A stretch of 64,000 nt of DNA from Pseudomonadota bacterium. Lineage in GTDB: Bacteria > Desulfobacterota > Desulfobacteria > Desulfobacterales > JAHIVH01. A model generated the notes under the pieces. That model was not told the DNA's origin and ran no database searches. It worked only from the letters and a program-made list of their open reading frames with translations. The position numbers were made by a program, and so were the translations under genes. The stretch spans positions 1 to 64,000 of the forward strand of contig JAHIVH010000003.1 of NCBI GenBank assembly GCA_018816735.1. The letters run 5' to 3'. Below are positions 36,041 through 46,200 of the stretch, piece by piece; positions within the stretch are counted from its first letter, which is position 1, and every line of letters starts with the position of its first letter.

Positions 36041-37525
36041 ATGCGAACGGATATGGAAAAGGAGTATCTGGTTAATGCGATTGATGCATTTAAGCGATCA
36101 ATAATTATAATATCAACCGACTTTAAAATTTTAGCGGCAAATCATACTGAGTCACCGAACGAGGCTCAGGTCAAAGTCGGAGATCTGTGCTACCAGGCGC
36201 TTTACAGCCGAAGCACACCATGTACCAATTGCCTGGCGCTTGAAGTGATAAAAACCAGGAAAGCAGCATTAAGGCCAGGTCGGGAGGGAATCATGGCACT
36301 TGAAAAAGTGTCTTGCCTGTATTCCTATCCTATTTTTTCAGGAGAAGAAATTCATTCTCTTGTGATTATGGATTTTGCAATGTCAACGTTGGAGAGAATG
36401 GAAGAAAGAATACACCGGTCAAACGGTTTTTTAAGTAACTTGATCAAAAGTGCGGTTGATGGAATTATTGCCGCTGACATGACAGGAAAAATTCTGATTT
36501 TCAATGATGCGGCCTGTGAAATATCCGGATATGATGTAGATGAAGTGATTAACATAATGAGCATTCGAGAAATCTATCCGGGTGACGGTGCAAGAAATGT
36601 CATGCGAATGCTGAGATGTAATGAGTATGGCGACAAAGGGACACTTCGATCCTACCGGGTAGATATTAAAAGAAAAACAGGAGAAATTATTCCCATAAGT
36701 CTTAATGCTGCCATCGTATATGATGGGGAAAGTGAAGTGGCCACGCTGGGATTTTTTCATGATTTGCGCGACACCCTGAAAATCGAGGCAGAACTTGAAA
36801 AAACGCAAGTTCAGCTGTTGCAGGCTGAAAAAATGTCTTCCCTGGGCAAACTTGCCGCTGGCGTGGCGCACCAATTAAACAATCCTCTTGGCGGCATCAC
36901 CCTTTTCTCCCAACTGATCATGGAAGACTACGAACTCCCGGAAGGCGCCAGAAAAGACCTTGAAAGGATTCTCCATGATGCCCAGAGATGCAGCAATATC
37001 GTTAAAGAACTTCTAGAATTTTCCAGACAAACAAGCAACGAAATGCGACCTCAAGATATCAATCATGCATTGTCGCAAACCTTATTTCTTCTTGAAAACC
37101 AGACCATTTTTCATGATATTGTCATTGAAAAGGATTTCAATCCTTCCCTGCCACTTGTCCCCATAGACAAACAACAGATCAACCATGTATTTATGAATAT
37201 TATTTTAAATGCAGCAGATGCCATGGAAGGAAGGGGCACACTTTCACTATCCACATCATTTCTTCCTGAAAAAAACAGGGTCTGCATAAAAATTTCCGAC
37301 ACAGGTCCGGGTATACCTGAAAACATATTGCCCAAAATATTTGACCCGTTCTTCACGACAAAAGAACAGGGTAAAGGCACAGGACTGGGACTCAGTCTGG
37401 TCTACGGCATCATAGAAGATCACGGGGGACATATCAGGGCAGAAAGTACAGTTGGTATAGGAACCAAATTTATCATTGAACTGTTGCTTGATCCCCCTTC
37501 CGGAGGAGGAACAAAGAGTGGATAA
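36041..37525 (+). CDS. Soluble PAS-domain sensor histidine kinase
   Basis: A 494-residue cytoplasmic kinase without membrane helices. An N-terminal PAS-like domain (about 10-115) contains a Cys-rich stretch (CYQALYSRSTPCTNC), a second PAS domain covers about 130-245, HisKA has VAHQLNNPLGGI near 283, and HATPase has NIILNAADAM, DTGPGIP and GKGTGLGLS. The cysteines could sense redox state or bind a cofactor. The next gene overlaps it by eight bases and encodes a receiver-kinase protein, forming a likely cascade. It starts a new transcription unit after the metF terminator. Confidence 0.9.
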   Translation: MRTDMEKEYLVNAIDAFKRSIIIISTDFKILAANHTESPNEAQVKVGDLCYQALYSRSTPCTNCLALEVIKTRKAALRPGREGIMALEKVSCLYSYPIFSGEEIHSLVIMDFAMSTLERMEERIHRSNGFLSNLIKSAVDGIIAADMTGKILIFNDAACEISGYDVDEVINIMSIREIYPGDGARNVMRMLRCNEYGDKGTLRSYRVDIKRKTGEIIPISLNAAIVYDGESEVATLGFFHDLRDTLKIEAELEKTQVQLLQAEKMSSLGKLAAGVAHQLNNPLGGITLFSQLIMEDYELPEGARKDLERILHDAQRCSNIVKELLEFSRQTSNEMRPQDINHALSQTLFLLENQTIFHDIVIEKDFNPSLPLVPIDKQQINHVFMNIILNAADAMEGRGTLSLSTSFLPEKNRVCIKISDTGPGIPENILPKIFDPFFTTKEQGKGTGLGLSLVYGIIEDHGGHIRAESTVGIGTKFIIELLLDPPSGGGTKSG

Positions 37526-39005
37526 TCCGAGTTTAACGACCCAGATACTTGTCATTGATGATGAAAGAGATATCCGGGATGGGTGTGAAAGAATACTTTC
37601 CCGAATGGATTGCAAGGTTTTTACAGCAGTAAACGGGTTAGATGGCCTTGAAATAATCAATACCAAAGACATCTCCATTGTTCTTTGTGATATTAAAATG
37701 CCCGGAATTGACGGCATTGAAGTGCTTTCCCGAATCAGGGAGAGCAACAACAACGTTCTGGTCATCATGATCACAGGGTTTGCCACAGTAGAAACCGCTA
37801 TTGAAGCCATGAAACGCGGTGCATATGATTTTGTATCAAAACCATTTACGCCGGACCAGCTAAGAATCGTTGTAAAAAGAGCCATTGAAAAACTGAGACT
37901 GACCCAGGAAACAGAAACCCTGCGGCTGGAAAGAGAAAGAAATCTTGCTGATCTCGGAACAGAGCAAAGCCGTATCCGGACAATTATCGAAACCCTTCCC
38001 AATGGTGTCCTGGTTACCAATATAATGGGTCAGGTTGTGCTTTTGAATCCGGTTGCCATTAAATACCTGGGGCTTGATGCATCCAGAAAAACCGGTGATA
38101 AAATCGATACATACATTCGTGACCAGGGTTTGTGCGACTATATCATGGATATTTCAAAGGGGAAATACAAGGTCACGGACGATATCCCTTCTTATGAACT
38201 GGTCCTTCCGGAAGAAAGGTATGTACTTGTTCAGAGCAGGCCTGTACTCGGAGCAGGCAACGAATGCCTGGGCGCAGTTGTCAATCTTTCAGATATTACA
38301 GCGATGAAAGTCTTTGACCGGCTTAAATCCGAATTTGTTGCAAAAGTATCCCATGAACTCAGATCACCGCTTTCCACCATCCATGAACAACTGGCAATGG
38401 TTATCAAGGATAATTCCCTTGAACACTCAGAAGACAGCCAATACATGCTTGGACGTGCAAAAGAAAAAACCCAGGGGCTTATTTCTCTCATTGGTGATCT
38501 TTTGGACCTCTCCAGGATCGAATCAGGAAACGAAGGGCAGCAACCCATTCCCGTTCAGGCGGATGAAATTGTTGAAAAAGTTGTTGAATTCCTCATCGTA
38601 CAAGCCAAAAGAAAAAACCAGTCCCTCACCTTTACCCGTCCGGCGATCCCTGTTCCCTCAATTCTGGCTGACCCCATGGCACTTGAAAGTATTTTTGGCA
38701 ATATTATCACAAACGCCATTAAATATACGCCTGAAAATGGGAAAATTATCGTGGCTATTGAAACGGATAACAAAACCATATCCATTTCCGTAAAAGACAA
38801 TGGTTATGGTATGGAAACAAAACATCTCACGCGAATTTTTGAAAAATTTTACAGAGTTAAAGACGATAACACCCGTTTTATTACAGGCACAGGCCTTGGA
38901 CTGCCAATTGTGAAAAGCCTTGTGGAGGCGTTACAGGGAACCATTTCTGTGCACAGCGAGGTGAATAAGGGAACAACTTTCACCATACTTCTTCCAGTTG
39001 CATGA
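37518..39005 (+). CDS. REC-PAS-histidine kinase hybrid
   Basis: A 495-residue protein: receiver domain about 5-125 (VIDDERD, SIVLCDIKMPGIDG, VIMITGFA, FVSKPFT), coiled coil, PAS domain about 155-265, HisKA with VSHELRSPLSTI near 290, HATPase with NIITNAIKYTP, DNGYGME and GTGLGLP. The receiver at the N-terminus suggests that it is phosphorylated by the upstream kinase and then signals through its own kinase. Start is GTG at 37518 behind GGAGGAGG, overlapping the upstream kinase. Confidence 0.92.
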   Translation: MDNPSLTTQILVIDDERDIRDGCERILSRMDCKVFTAVNGLDGLEIINTKDISIVLCDIKMPGIDGIEVLSRIRESNNNVLVIMITGFATVETAIEAMKRGAYDFVSKPFTPDQLRIVVKRAIEKLRLTQETETLRLERERNLADLGTEQSRIRTIIETLPNGVLVTNIMGQVVLLNPVAIKYLGLDASRKTGDKIDTYIRDQGLCDYIMDISKGKYKVTDDIPSYELVLPEERYVLVQSRPVLGAGNECLGAVVNLSDITAMKVFDRLKSEFVAKVSHELRSPLSTIHEQLAMVIKDNSLEHSEDSQYMLGRAKEKTQGLISLIGDLLDLSRIESGNEGQQPIPVQADEIVEKVVEFLIVQAKRKNQSLTFTRPAIPVPSILADPMALESIFGNIITNAIKYTPENGKIIVAIETDNKTISISVKDNGYGMETKHLTRIFEKFYRVKDDNTRFITGTGLGLPIVKSLVEALQGTISVHSEVNKGTTFTILLPVA

Positions 39006-39117
39006 AAAACAGGTATCGGATCAAATCAGCATTGACCGAATGGTCAAATTAGGTATATATATATAAGTTTTAAAAAAATGTGATTTAAACCTATTTATTA
39101 TTTTATGGAGGAACCAA

Positions 39118-39405
39118 TTGATTTCATTAGAGGCAATTAAAAAAATCGAAAAAGGTGATGAAAAAACCATCAATAATGCCTATATGATGCTCACCGAAGA
39201 GCTCAGAAAAATGAAACCTTTTGATGATTTTTCACTCATTCGGGAAAAATACGATGCTTTAATCGAAATCAGGGAAACGGTAACAGACAAACTCAACAAA
39301 TTAAGCGGACAAGAGATTGAAGCCATGATCAAAGAGGATGAAAAGGCCCAATTTTATCTTCAGCAGGCGTTTGTCAGGGAAAGGCATCCTGAAATGGATG
39401 AATAA
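39118..39405 (+). CDS. Small helical protein of unknown function
   Basis: A 95-residue, highly charged, all-helical soluble protein with a TTG start directly behind GGAGGAA. It follows the REC-PAS kinase by 112 bases and is followed by a terminator, so it is probably the last gene of the kinase operon. No domain or membrane segment recognised. Charged composition and length would fit a regulator-binding adaptor, but this is only inference. Confidence 0.7.
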   Translation: MISLEAIKKIEKGDEKTINNAYMMLTEELRKMKPFDDFSLIREKYDALIEIRETVTDKLNKLSGQEIEAMIKEDEKAQFYLQQAFVRERHPEMDE

Positions 39406-39499
39406 GTTGCCATCAGGGAGACCTGAGTTCAGTTGAATCTGCAGGCGGCTCGTTAATACCCCCAATCAATTCACAAGAAGATATTGTCAATATAATGAG

Positions 39500-39547
39500 A
39501 AAGCCCTTTACATGGATGCCACCATGAAAGGGCTTTTTCTTTTTTTA
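39500..39547. terminator. Bidirectional terminator between convergent genes
   Basis: Arms AAAGCCCTTTACATGG and CCATGAAAGGGCTTT pair nearly completely around ATGCCA, followed by a T-rich tract on the + strand and preceded by A residues on the other side. It serves the 95-residue protein gene and the leftward response regulator gene. Confidence 0.85.
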
Positions 39548-39555
39548 TTTTAAAA

Positions 39556-39939
39556 TCAGCCAAGAAGGTTTTTGATACTTTCCGCTATTTGTTCAGGAGA
39601 TGCCGGTTTGGGGAGATAATCATCTGCCTCCATGTTCATGCCATCCGCATGTGAATACCGCGTTGAACTGACATGATCAGCCACAGCAGTCAACATGACG
39701 ATGGGGATATCTGCATATTTGTCATCATTTTTAAGCTCAGCACATACCGCATATCCGTCTTTTTCCGGCATCATAACATCTAGCACAATCGCATCCGGCG
39801 GATTAGCCTTCACTTTTTCCATGGCTTCAACGCCATTATAAGCGACTTCAACTTTGTAGCCTTCCCTCTCGAGATTTTTTTTGACCATGGTTACAAGATC
39901 CGGCTCATCATCCACAACAAGGATTCTTTTCTTGCTCAT
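39556..39939 (-). CDS. Single-domain response regulator
   Basis: A 127-residue receiver: VVDDEPD acidic cluster, phospho-acceptor Asp in DAIVLDVMMPEKDG, Thr in VMLTAVAD, Lys in YLPKPASP. An insertion of about ten residues between beta4 and alpha4 (HVSSTRYSHADGMNM) is unusual. No output domain. It follows the Hdr/MetVF/FrhB gene cluster on the same strand, 80 bases after the FrhB-like gene, and could be expressed with it or alone. Confidence 0.9.
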   Translation of the reverse strand: MSKKRILVVDDEPDLVTMVKKNLEREGYKVEVAYNGVEAMEKVKANPPDAIVLDVMMPEKDGYAVCAELKNDDKYADIPIVMLTAVADHVSSTRYSHADGMNMEADDYLPKPASPEQIAESIKNLLG

Positions 39940-40019
39940 AAGATTCTCCTTTTAAGATTATCAATCATCGGTTTAACCTGAATATAACATGCGTAAGGGT
40001 TTATGTCGATGTTATCTTG

Positions 40020-41129
40020 TTATTTTTTTTTCTTGTCCATCTTCTTCCGGTTATCTTCAGCATTTTTAAGCTTGAGGGAAGACGCTTTTTTTACTTTTTC
40101 AAGGGTTTTTGAAGCATTCTCTTCAAAACCGGATGTCGGCGATGAAACCTCTATGGTTTTTCCCTTTGCATCTGCGAAAACGGCCCGCCCGAGTGGCGAC
40201 CGTGTTATCACTGTTGTCCAGCCCTCTTTGGCACCGATTCCGCCAAAAGAAATATCTGCATATTCGGAAGAATAATCTTTACAGAACCGACACGCATATC
40301 GTTTCATGAAATCAAGCTTGTTTAAAGGGATAGTGATGATTTTACCATTTTTCAAATGAACGATAAATTCATCTTTGACGTTAATCTTTTTTAAATCATC
40401 TATTTTGAATTTGCCGATTTCCTCCAGTTTTGCCTTTTCTGCTTCACTGAAAAGAAAATTCCCTGAACAGAAAAGCCCCAGGCAGAATTTAATTGAATCC
40501 GAAGGGACGATACCAAGGGTTTCAATCTTTCTGACAGCTCTGATCTGGCAGGGGGTACCTACCAGGGCGATCCGAGTGAGCCCTTTTTCGATCATGGGTC
40601 GGAATTCCTGGACAGACGGGGAATAGGTTGAATAATCGCTGCTGAAATGGTTGATGCCATGGGATGTATCAAAATAAAAACCGGCTGACAACAGAATATC
40701 GTCTTTGGTCGTGGCCAGGTGCGGTTGCCTGCTGAAGGGACCGGTCTGTTGGGTGACAATCGCACCATCAATACGGCCTGCATTGAAAAGATGCAAAAGA
40801 ATCGCCGTAACCACACCACCATCTGTTGCATTTTTCCTGATATTCGAATCAATTGCCCGTGCGGTTGTGGTTTCAATCACCTTGCCTATTGGAGGCTCCC
40901 AGGAAACTTTTTTCCGTGTTTCATCTTCCAGTTCATTCACTTCCGGACAAATGGAATAACACAGCCCGCACTCAATGCATTTATCCTTCTCACCAAACTG
41001 TGGCATACCGCTTGGGCCAAGCTCAAGGGCGCCATAGTTGATCGATGTACAGAATGTCACGCATCCCCCGCAGTGATGGCACAACCCGGGTTTCTGAACG
41101 TCTTCTATCAGATCGAGAAATGTTTTCAT
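40020..41129 (-). CDS. FrhB/FdhB-like Fe-S flavoprotein (F420-hydrogenase beta-type)
   Basis: A 369-residue protein of the coenzyme F420 hydrogenase/dehydrogenase beta-subunit family. The N-terminus has two ferredoxin motifs, CHHCGGCVTFC and CIECGLCYSICP. The central domain has ATDGGVVTAIL and LVGTPCQIRAV, and CRFCKDYSSEYADISFGG is a further Cys motif. The Lys-rich tail is unusual. It sits eight bases after metF copy 2, so it is probably an added electron-input module, ferredoxin or F420-like, for the HdrABC-MvhD-MetVF complex. The Moorella complex lacks it, as far as known. Confidence 0.88.
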   Translation of the reverse strand: MKTFLDLIEDVQKPGLCHHCGGCVTFCTSINYGALELGPSGMPQFGEKDKCIECGLCYSICPEVNELEDETRKKVSWEPPIGKVIETTTARAIDSNIRKNATDGGVVTAILLHLFNAGRIDGAIVTQQTGPFSRQPHLATTKDDILLSAGFYFDTSHGINHFSSDYSTYSPSVQEFRPMIEKGLTRIALVGTPCQIRAVRKIETLGIVPSDSIKFCLGLFCSGNFLFSEAEKAKLEEIGKFKIDDLKKINVKDEFIVHLKNGKIITIPLNKLDFMKRYACRFCKDYSSEYADISFGGIGAKEGWTTVITRSPLGRAVFADAKGKTIEVSSPTSGFEENASKTLEKVKKASSLKLKNAEDNRKKMDKKKK

Positions 41130-41137
41130 GGTTCCTC

Positions 41138-42067
41138 CTAAACCTCAGGTCTTGGATAAAGCCCTGCTTTTTCAACAATTTCAGGAACTTTTTCTTCCCA
41201 TTCAATGGCCATGATATGAAACCCCTTGACACCGGGAACTTCCTTTAAACGCTGAATGGATTCCACACAGATTTTAATGCCTTCGTCTGCCTGTTTTTCC
41301 TTGGGTGTATCTGAAAGCCGTTTCACAATTGCATCAGGGACATCCATGCCAGGCACCCTGTTTTTCATGTATTTGGCCATTCCCGCAGATTTCATGGGTG
41401 TAAGTCCCGCAAGGATCGCCACTTTTTCATGAAGGCCCCTGTCTCTGACACCTTTCATCCATTCTTCGAATTTATCAAGGTTGTAGATACACTGGGTCTG
41501 AATAAATTCAGCACCGGCATTGACTTTTTTGGCAAGCCTTGGCACACGAATTTCAAAAGGATCGGCAAATGGGTTGGCAGCGGCCCCCACGAACATCCGG
41601 GGTGGCCTTGCGATGTCATCCCCCCCTAAGAATTTGCCATCATCCCTCATTCTTCTCACAGTCTGAATGAGTTGCATGGAGTCAATATCATGAACATTCT
41701 GGCCCTTTGCACAATCACCAAAACTTTGATGGTCACCTGACAGGCAGAGAATGTTATTAATATCAAACGATGCTGCGCCTAGGATATCACTTTGAAGAGC
41801 AATCCGGTTTCTATCCCGGGTAACCATCTGGAGAACCGGTTCAAGTCCCATCTGCTTCAGACGGATACATGCCGCCAGACTGCACATTCGCGTCATGGAT
41901 GTCTGATTGTCCGTGATATTGATTGCATCGACATAATCCTTTATCAGTTCAGCCTTTTTCGTAATCGCCTCAGGATCACTCCCCCGGGGAGGGCCACATT
42001 CGGATGTCACTGCAAGATGTCCTTTAGAAAGAATCATTTCCAGTTTGCTCGGTGTTTTTACACTCAT
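41138..42067 (-). CDS. metF: Methylenetetrahydrofolate reductase MetF (copy 2)
   Basis: A 309-residue FAD TIM-barrel reductase with the same landmarks as copy 1: ECGPPRGSDPE, INITDNQTSM, DRNRIALQSDILGA, LSGDHQSFGD, FIQTQCIYN. Its ATG overlaps the metV stop (ATGA). With metV, mvhD and hdrABC upstream, it forms a set matching the soluble MetFV-HdrABC-MvhD methylene-THF reductase of acetogens, where electrons from NADH are thought to be bifurcated or confurcated. The catalytic reaction is as in copy 1. Confidence 0.95.
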   Translation of the reverse strand: MSVKTPSKLEMILSKGHLAVTSECGPPRGSDPEAITKKAELIKDYVDAINITDNQTSMTRMCSLAACIRLKQMGLEPVLQMVTRDRNRIALQSDILGAASFDINNILCLSGDHQSFGDCAKGQNVHDIDSMQLIQTVRRMRDDGKFLGGDDIARPPRMFVGAAANPFADPFEIRVPRLAKKVNAGAEFIQTQCIYNLDKFEEWMKGVRDRGLHEKVAILAGLTPMKSAGMAKYMKNRVPGMDVPDAIVKRLSDTPKEKQADEGIKICVESIQRLKEVPGVKGFHIMAIEWEEKVPEIVEKAGLYPRPEV

Positions 42068-42732
42068 ACCTGTAAATCCTCCCTGACAATTTTTCGAGGC
42101 CCGCCAGATCTCTCATTGGACCAGTCTTTTATGGGGGCAAGCTTTTCATAATCATCGAGTCTCCCCAATGCCTTCAACCGATCAACAATGAGTTGCCACG
42201 CACAATCCAGCTCCTTGTTTATTTCGCATTTTCCTTTGGTTGACCCGCCACAAGGCCCGTTCATGACGCGTTTGGCGCATCTGGAAACCGGGCAGATCCC
42301 ACCCGTTTCTGCCAGAATACATTGCCCGCAGCCCTGACATTTTTCTGTAAAAAGACCCGGACTGTCTACAGAACCCATAAATGTCGTGTTCAATCCGGGG
42401 AGAACCGGTTTGTTTCCCAGTTTCTCAGCCGTAAACTGCACCCCTACCCCGCATGCGATTGATAGCACTACATCCGGCCATTCAAGGGTTTCCATTGCTT
42501 TTTCATAAAACTCATGTTCGCACTGTCTTTCAATACCGGAGTCCTTGATGTCAATATCAACACCTTCCTGCTTGGCCTTCATGCGCAGCATGGAACCTAA
42601 GATCTCTGCTTCCTTGTTTCCACCTGTATGACAGACAGCGACACAGGTGTTACAGCCAAAAACCAGAACTTTTTTCTGATTCTTGATCATTTCCCATATC
42701 TCTTCCAATGGCTTTTGGTCACCTACAATCAT
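42064..42732 (-). CDS. metV: MetV-type Fe-S/zinc subunit of methylene-THF reductase (copy 2)
   Basis: A 222-residue MetV protein. N-terminal part with FGCNTCVAVCHTGG and LSIACGVGVQ, C-terminal part with CQGCGQC, ICPVSRCAKR, GPCGG and CDIN-like KCEINKELDCAW, the family zinc/[4Fe-4S] domain. It bridges MetF to the Hdr/MvhD electron-transfer unit. The ATG follows the mvhD stop by four bases and its ribosome site, GGAG, lies inside the end of mvhD. Cysteine spacing matches copy 1. Confidence 0.93.
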   Translation of the reverse strand: MIVGDQKPLEEIWEMIKNQKKVLVFGCNTCVAVCHTGGNKEAEILGSMLRMKAKQEGVDIDIKDSGIERQCEHEFYEKAMETLEWPDVVLSIACGVGVQFTAEKLGNKPVLPGLNTTFMGSVDSPGLFTEKCQGCGQCILAETGGICPVSRCAKRVMNGPCGGSTKGKCEINKELDCAWQLIVDRLKALGRLDDYEKLAPIKDWSNERSGGPRKIVREDLQV

Positions 42733-42736
42733 AGTT

Positions 42737-43243
42737 TTACGCTCCTTGTTTAGACATATTTCGATCTGCCAAGACTACCGGTGATGGTCCCAGCTTTTTT
42801 ATTCTGTCTGTAAATTCTGTGCATATTTCAGCCCATCTGGGGCCCATGGCCGCAGACAGGTTAAACATTTCAACTCTAGAAGGGTCGATATTCACCTTTG
42901 GAATGATGGTTTTCAGGTACTCTACTCGTTTTCTGGCCCACGCATTTCCTTCCAGGAAATGACATTGTCCCTCCAGTCAGCCAGCCACAAAAACACCGTC
43001 AACTCCTCTTTCGAACGCTCTTAAAATATGATAATGATCCAGTTTTCCTGTGCAGGGCAAACGAATGATTTTCACATTCATCGGATAGGAAAGGCGCATG
43101 ACCCCTGCCAGATCCGCTGCCGCAAATGCACAGTAATGACAGGCAAATGCCAGAATTTTGGGCTCCCATTCCGGCGGGATCTCACCTGGTTTTTCCACGG
43201 TGGAGATCACGTCCTCCTTTACAGCAACAGCTTGTTCACCCAT
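42737..43243 (-). CDS. mvhD: MvhD-type iron-sulfur subunit, probable selenoprotein
   Basis: A 168-residue product if the in-frame TGA at 42977-42979 is read as selenocysteine (residue 89). Before it: FACHYCAFAAADLAG and LPCTGKLDHYH. After it: LEGQCHFLEGN, ARKRVEYL and FNLSAAMGP, so the family continues unbroken in the same frame to a TAA at 42737. In MvhD proteins the TGA position is the conserved Cys of the GC-x2-G-x-CHY motif, a [2Fe-2S] ligand. A SECIS-like hairpin follows the TGA. VhuD of methanogens uses Sec in this motif. It links HdrA to an electron donor. It lies between hdrA and metV. Confidence 0.9.
42943..42961 (-). promoter_or_regulatory. SECIS-like hairpin for selenocysteine insertion in mvhD
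   Basis: On the mRNA strand CATTTCC and GGAAATG form a perfect 7-base stem closed by the loop TGGAA, starting 15 bases after the TGA, within the window in which SelB-dependent bacterial SECIS loops lie. The stem is coding sequence, so its perfect pairing over codons for HFLEGN is a suggestive constraint. Loop details are not fully diagnostic. Confidence 0.7.
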
Positions 43244-43285
43244 TCTTTAATCCTCCTTTGGTCAATGGAAAACAAAAAAACCGCT

Positions 43286-46200
43286 TCAGGTCACCGCATC
43301 AATCATGGCAATGATCTGATCATCCCTGAAATTATTCACCTGAAATGCCTTTGCAGGACAAATGCCCGCGCAAATTCCGCATCCCATGCACTTCACTTCA
43401 TTATGGCTCACGCGCCCGTCTTCCGGATCGATATAGGGCGAGTCAAACGGACAAACCCTGACACATGCCAGGCATGACATACAGATATCCCGGTTATGTT
43501 TGGCTATAATCCCGGAGACCGCCAATCTGTCATGAGATAATAAGACACCCGCCCGGCCTGCGGCTGCCAAGGCCTGGCTGATGGTTTCATCAAGATTTTT
43601 GGGCGCATGGGCCAACCCGGCCACAAATATGCCTTCACTGGGGAAATCAACAGGCCTGAGCTTTACATGGGCCTCCAGAAAATACCCATCCGGGTTTCGG
43701 GTCAGTTTATACATCTTTCCTGTTTTCTCTGTAGACGGATGGGGTTTTAAACCCGTAGAAAGCACTATCCAGTCTGCCTCCATCGCAAGCTCTTTTTGAA
43801 GCATAAAATCAAATGCCTTTATTTCTATCCTGTTTCCTCTGGAAATCACTTCAGGTTTCCTGTCCGGCTCAAACCGAACAAACAAGACTCCCAGATTCCG
43901 CGCTTCCCGGTAGAAGTCTTCTCTTAAACCGTAAGTCCTTATATCCCGGTAGAATATAGTCACATTCGCATCCGGCGTCTTTTTCTTGATAGAAATGGCG
44001 TTTTTCACTGCATCCTGGCAGCAGATTCGCGAGCAGTAATTTTCAGGTTCCTCGCGAGAACCCACACATTGGATCATGACATAATGGGTACCCGGCTTTG
44101 GTAAGTTCTGTTCAAGTTCTCTTTCAAGCGTTCGCTGGGTGATGATCCTCTCACTTTCACCAAATCCGTACTCGGAAGGTTCATATTCTATGCCTCCCGA
44201 TGCCACGACAATAGCGCCGTGGTCGATACCGCTGTCATCTGACAGAACTGTTTTAAAATTGCCTACAAAACCATCTGTTTTTCTGATTTCCTTTCCCAGA
44301 TGCACATGAATTCTCGGGTGGTTCAGAACCGAATCCATCGTGGTTTTCAAAAACGTCTGAACATCACTGCCATCCAATGTTCTGTAAAGATTCCTCACGA
44401 GTCCACCCAATGCATCTTCTTTTTCGATCAGGTGAACATCAAACCCCTGATCACCAATGGCAAGCGCTGTGGTCATTCCTGCAATCCCGCCGCCTATGAC
44501 GAGGGCAGAAGGGGTCACCGCCACAGAATCGGTTTTAACCGGCTCAAGATATCGAACCTTGGCAATATTCATTTTCACGATATCAATCGCTTTTTTCGTG
44601 GCCTCCTCTTTCTGCCCCATATGGCACCAGGAGCATTGTTCCCTGATATCCGCCAGTTCAAAGAGATATTTATTCAACCCTGCATCCCGTATGGTTTCCT
44701 GGAATAAGGGTTGATGGGTTCTGGGCGTACAGGATGCGACAATCAGCCGGTTCAGATTATGCTCTTTGACAAGCGCCTTTATTTTATCCTGGCTGTCCTG
44801 GGCGCAGGCATACATCATGTCGTCTGCAAACACCACATTCTCCTGTTCGCTGGCGACTGCCGCGACCTGTTTCACATCCACGGTCTGGGAGATATTTATC
44901 CCGCAGTGACACACGAGAACACCAATCCGGCAGTCTTCCCCGGTAATATCCCTTTCCGGTGGCAGTTGTTTTTCAACCACTTCCGTTCCTCTTGCCTCAC
45001 TCAAAAGAGCCATGGCACTGCCTGCCACAGCACTTCCCTGAATAACGGTTTCCGGAATATCCTTCGGTCCCTGATAGGTACCGGTCACATAAATTCCAGG
45101 CCTTGATGTCTCAACCGGCTTAAATTGGGTGGTTTTGGCAAATCCGTATCCATTGGGTTCCACACCAAAAATACTGGCAAATGCCAATGCGTCCTTATGC
45201 GGCTCGATACCCACAGAAAGGATGACCATGTCAAATTTTTCTTCTTTTATCGTCCCATCCGTATCTGCATACCGCATAATGAGATTGCCTGTGCCAGCCT
45301 CTTCATGCACGGCAGACACCATTCCCCGCTGATACCGCACACCATAATCATTTTTGGCGCGGTCCACATATTTGTCAAAATCTTTTCCAAAGGCCCGCAT
45401 TTCCATATAAAAAATGGTAGGTTGGATATGGGCGTCATGTTCCTTGGCAATCACCGCCTGTTTGGTTGCATACATGCAGCAAACAGATGAGCACCAGGGA
45501 TTGGCATGGTGCGGGTCTCTTGATCCCACGCATTGAATCCAGGCGACTTTCTCAGGATGCTTATTGTCTCCCGGCCGTTTGATCTCTCCCATAAACGGAC
45601 CGGATGCAGACAGAATTCTTTCAAATTGTATGGACGACACCACATTGGGCCAGCGTCCGAATCCCAATTCCTGATGGATACCGGGGTTGTGACGATCCAG
45701 TCCCGGCGCCAGTATCACGGCGCCGGTTTTTAATTCAATTTCCTTTGCCGTATCTTCAAAATTGATGGCTCCGAACGGGCACAACTTTTCACATGCCCGG
45801 CATCTGCCTCTCTGGAAATAAAGGCAGTTGTCATAATCAATCACACGGGTATTGGGAACGGCCTGGTTCAACATGGAATAGATGGCTTTTCGTTTGGTGA
45901 GCTGCTGTTCGAATTCGCTTACGACCAGCTTGGGACATTTCTTTTCGCACAACCCGCAGCCGGTGCACTTTTCCGGATCAACATACCGGGGTTGCTGCTT
46001 GACTTTTACACTAAAATTTCCCGGTTCTCCTTCAATATGGGTCACTTCGGCAAATGTGCGGATGTCAACATTCGGGTGACGTGCGATCTCCACCATCTTT
46101 GGCGAAATCATACACATGGCGCAGTCTCCCGTAGGAAACGTCTTATCCAGCATGACCATGGTGCCGCCCATGGAGGAATCCTTCTGAATCAGATAGACCT

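Noticed and set aside
37256-38020. Minus-strand open frame (254 codons) across the two kinase genes
   Set aside because: Ser/Arg/Ile-rich shadow of two well supported kinase genes in the opposite direction.
42977-42979. TGA in mvhD read as an ordinary stop or a disabling mutation
   Set aside because: Family sequence continues in the same frame to a natural stop just before metV, the codon falls on a conserved Cys, and a SECIS-like hairpin follows.
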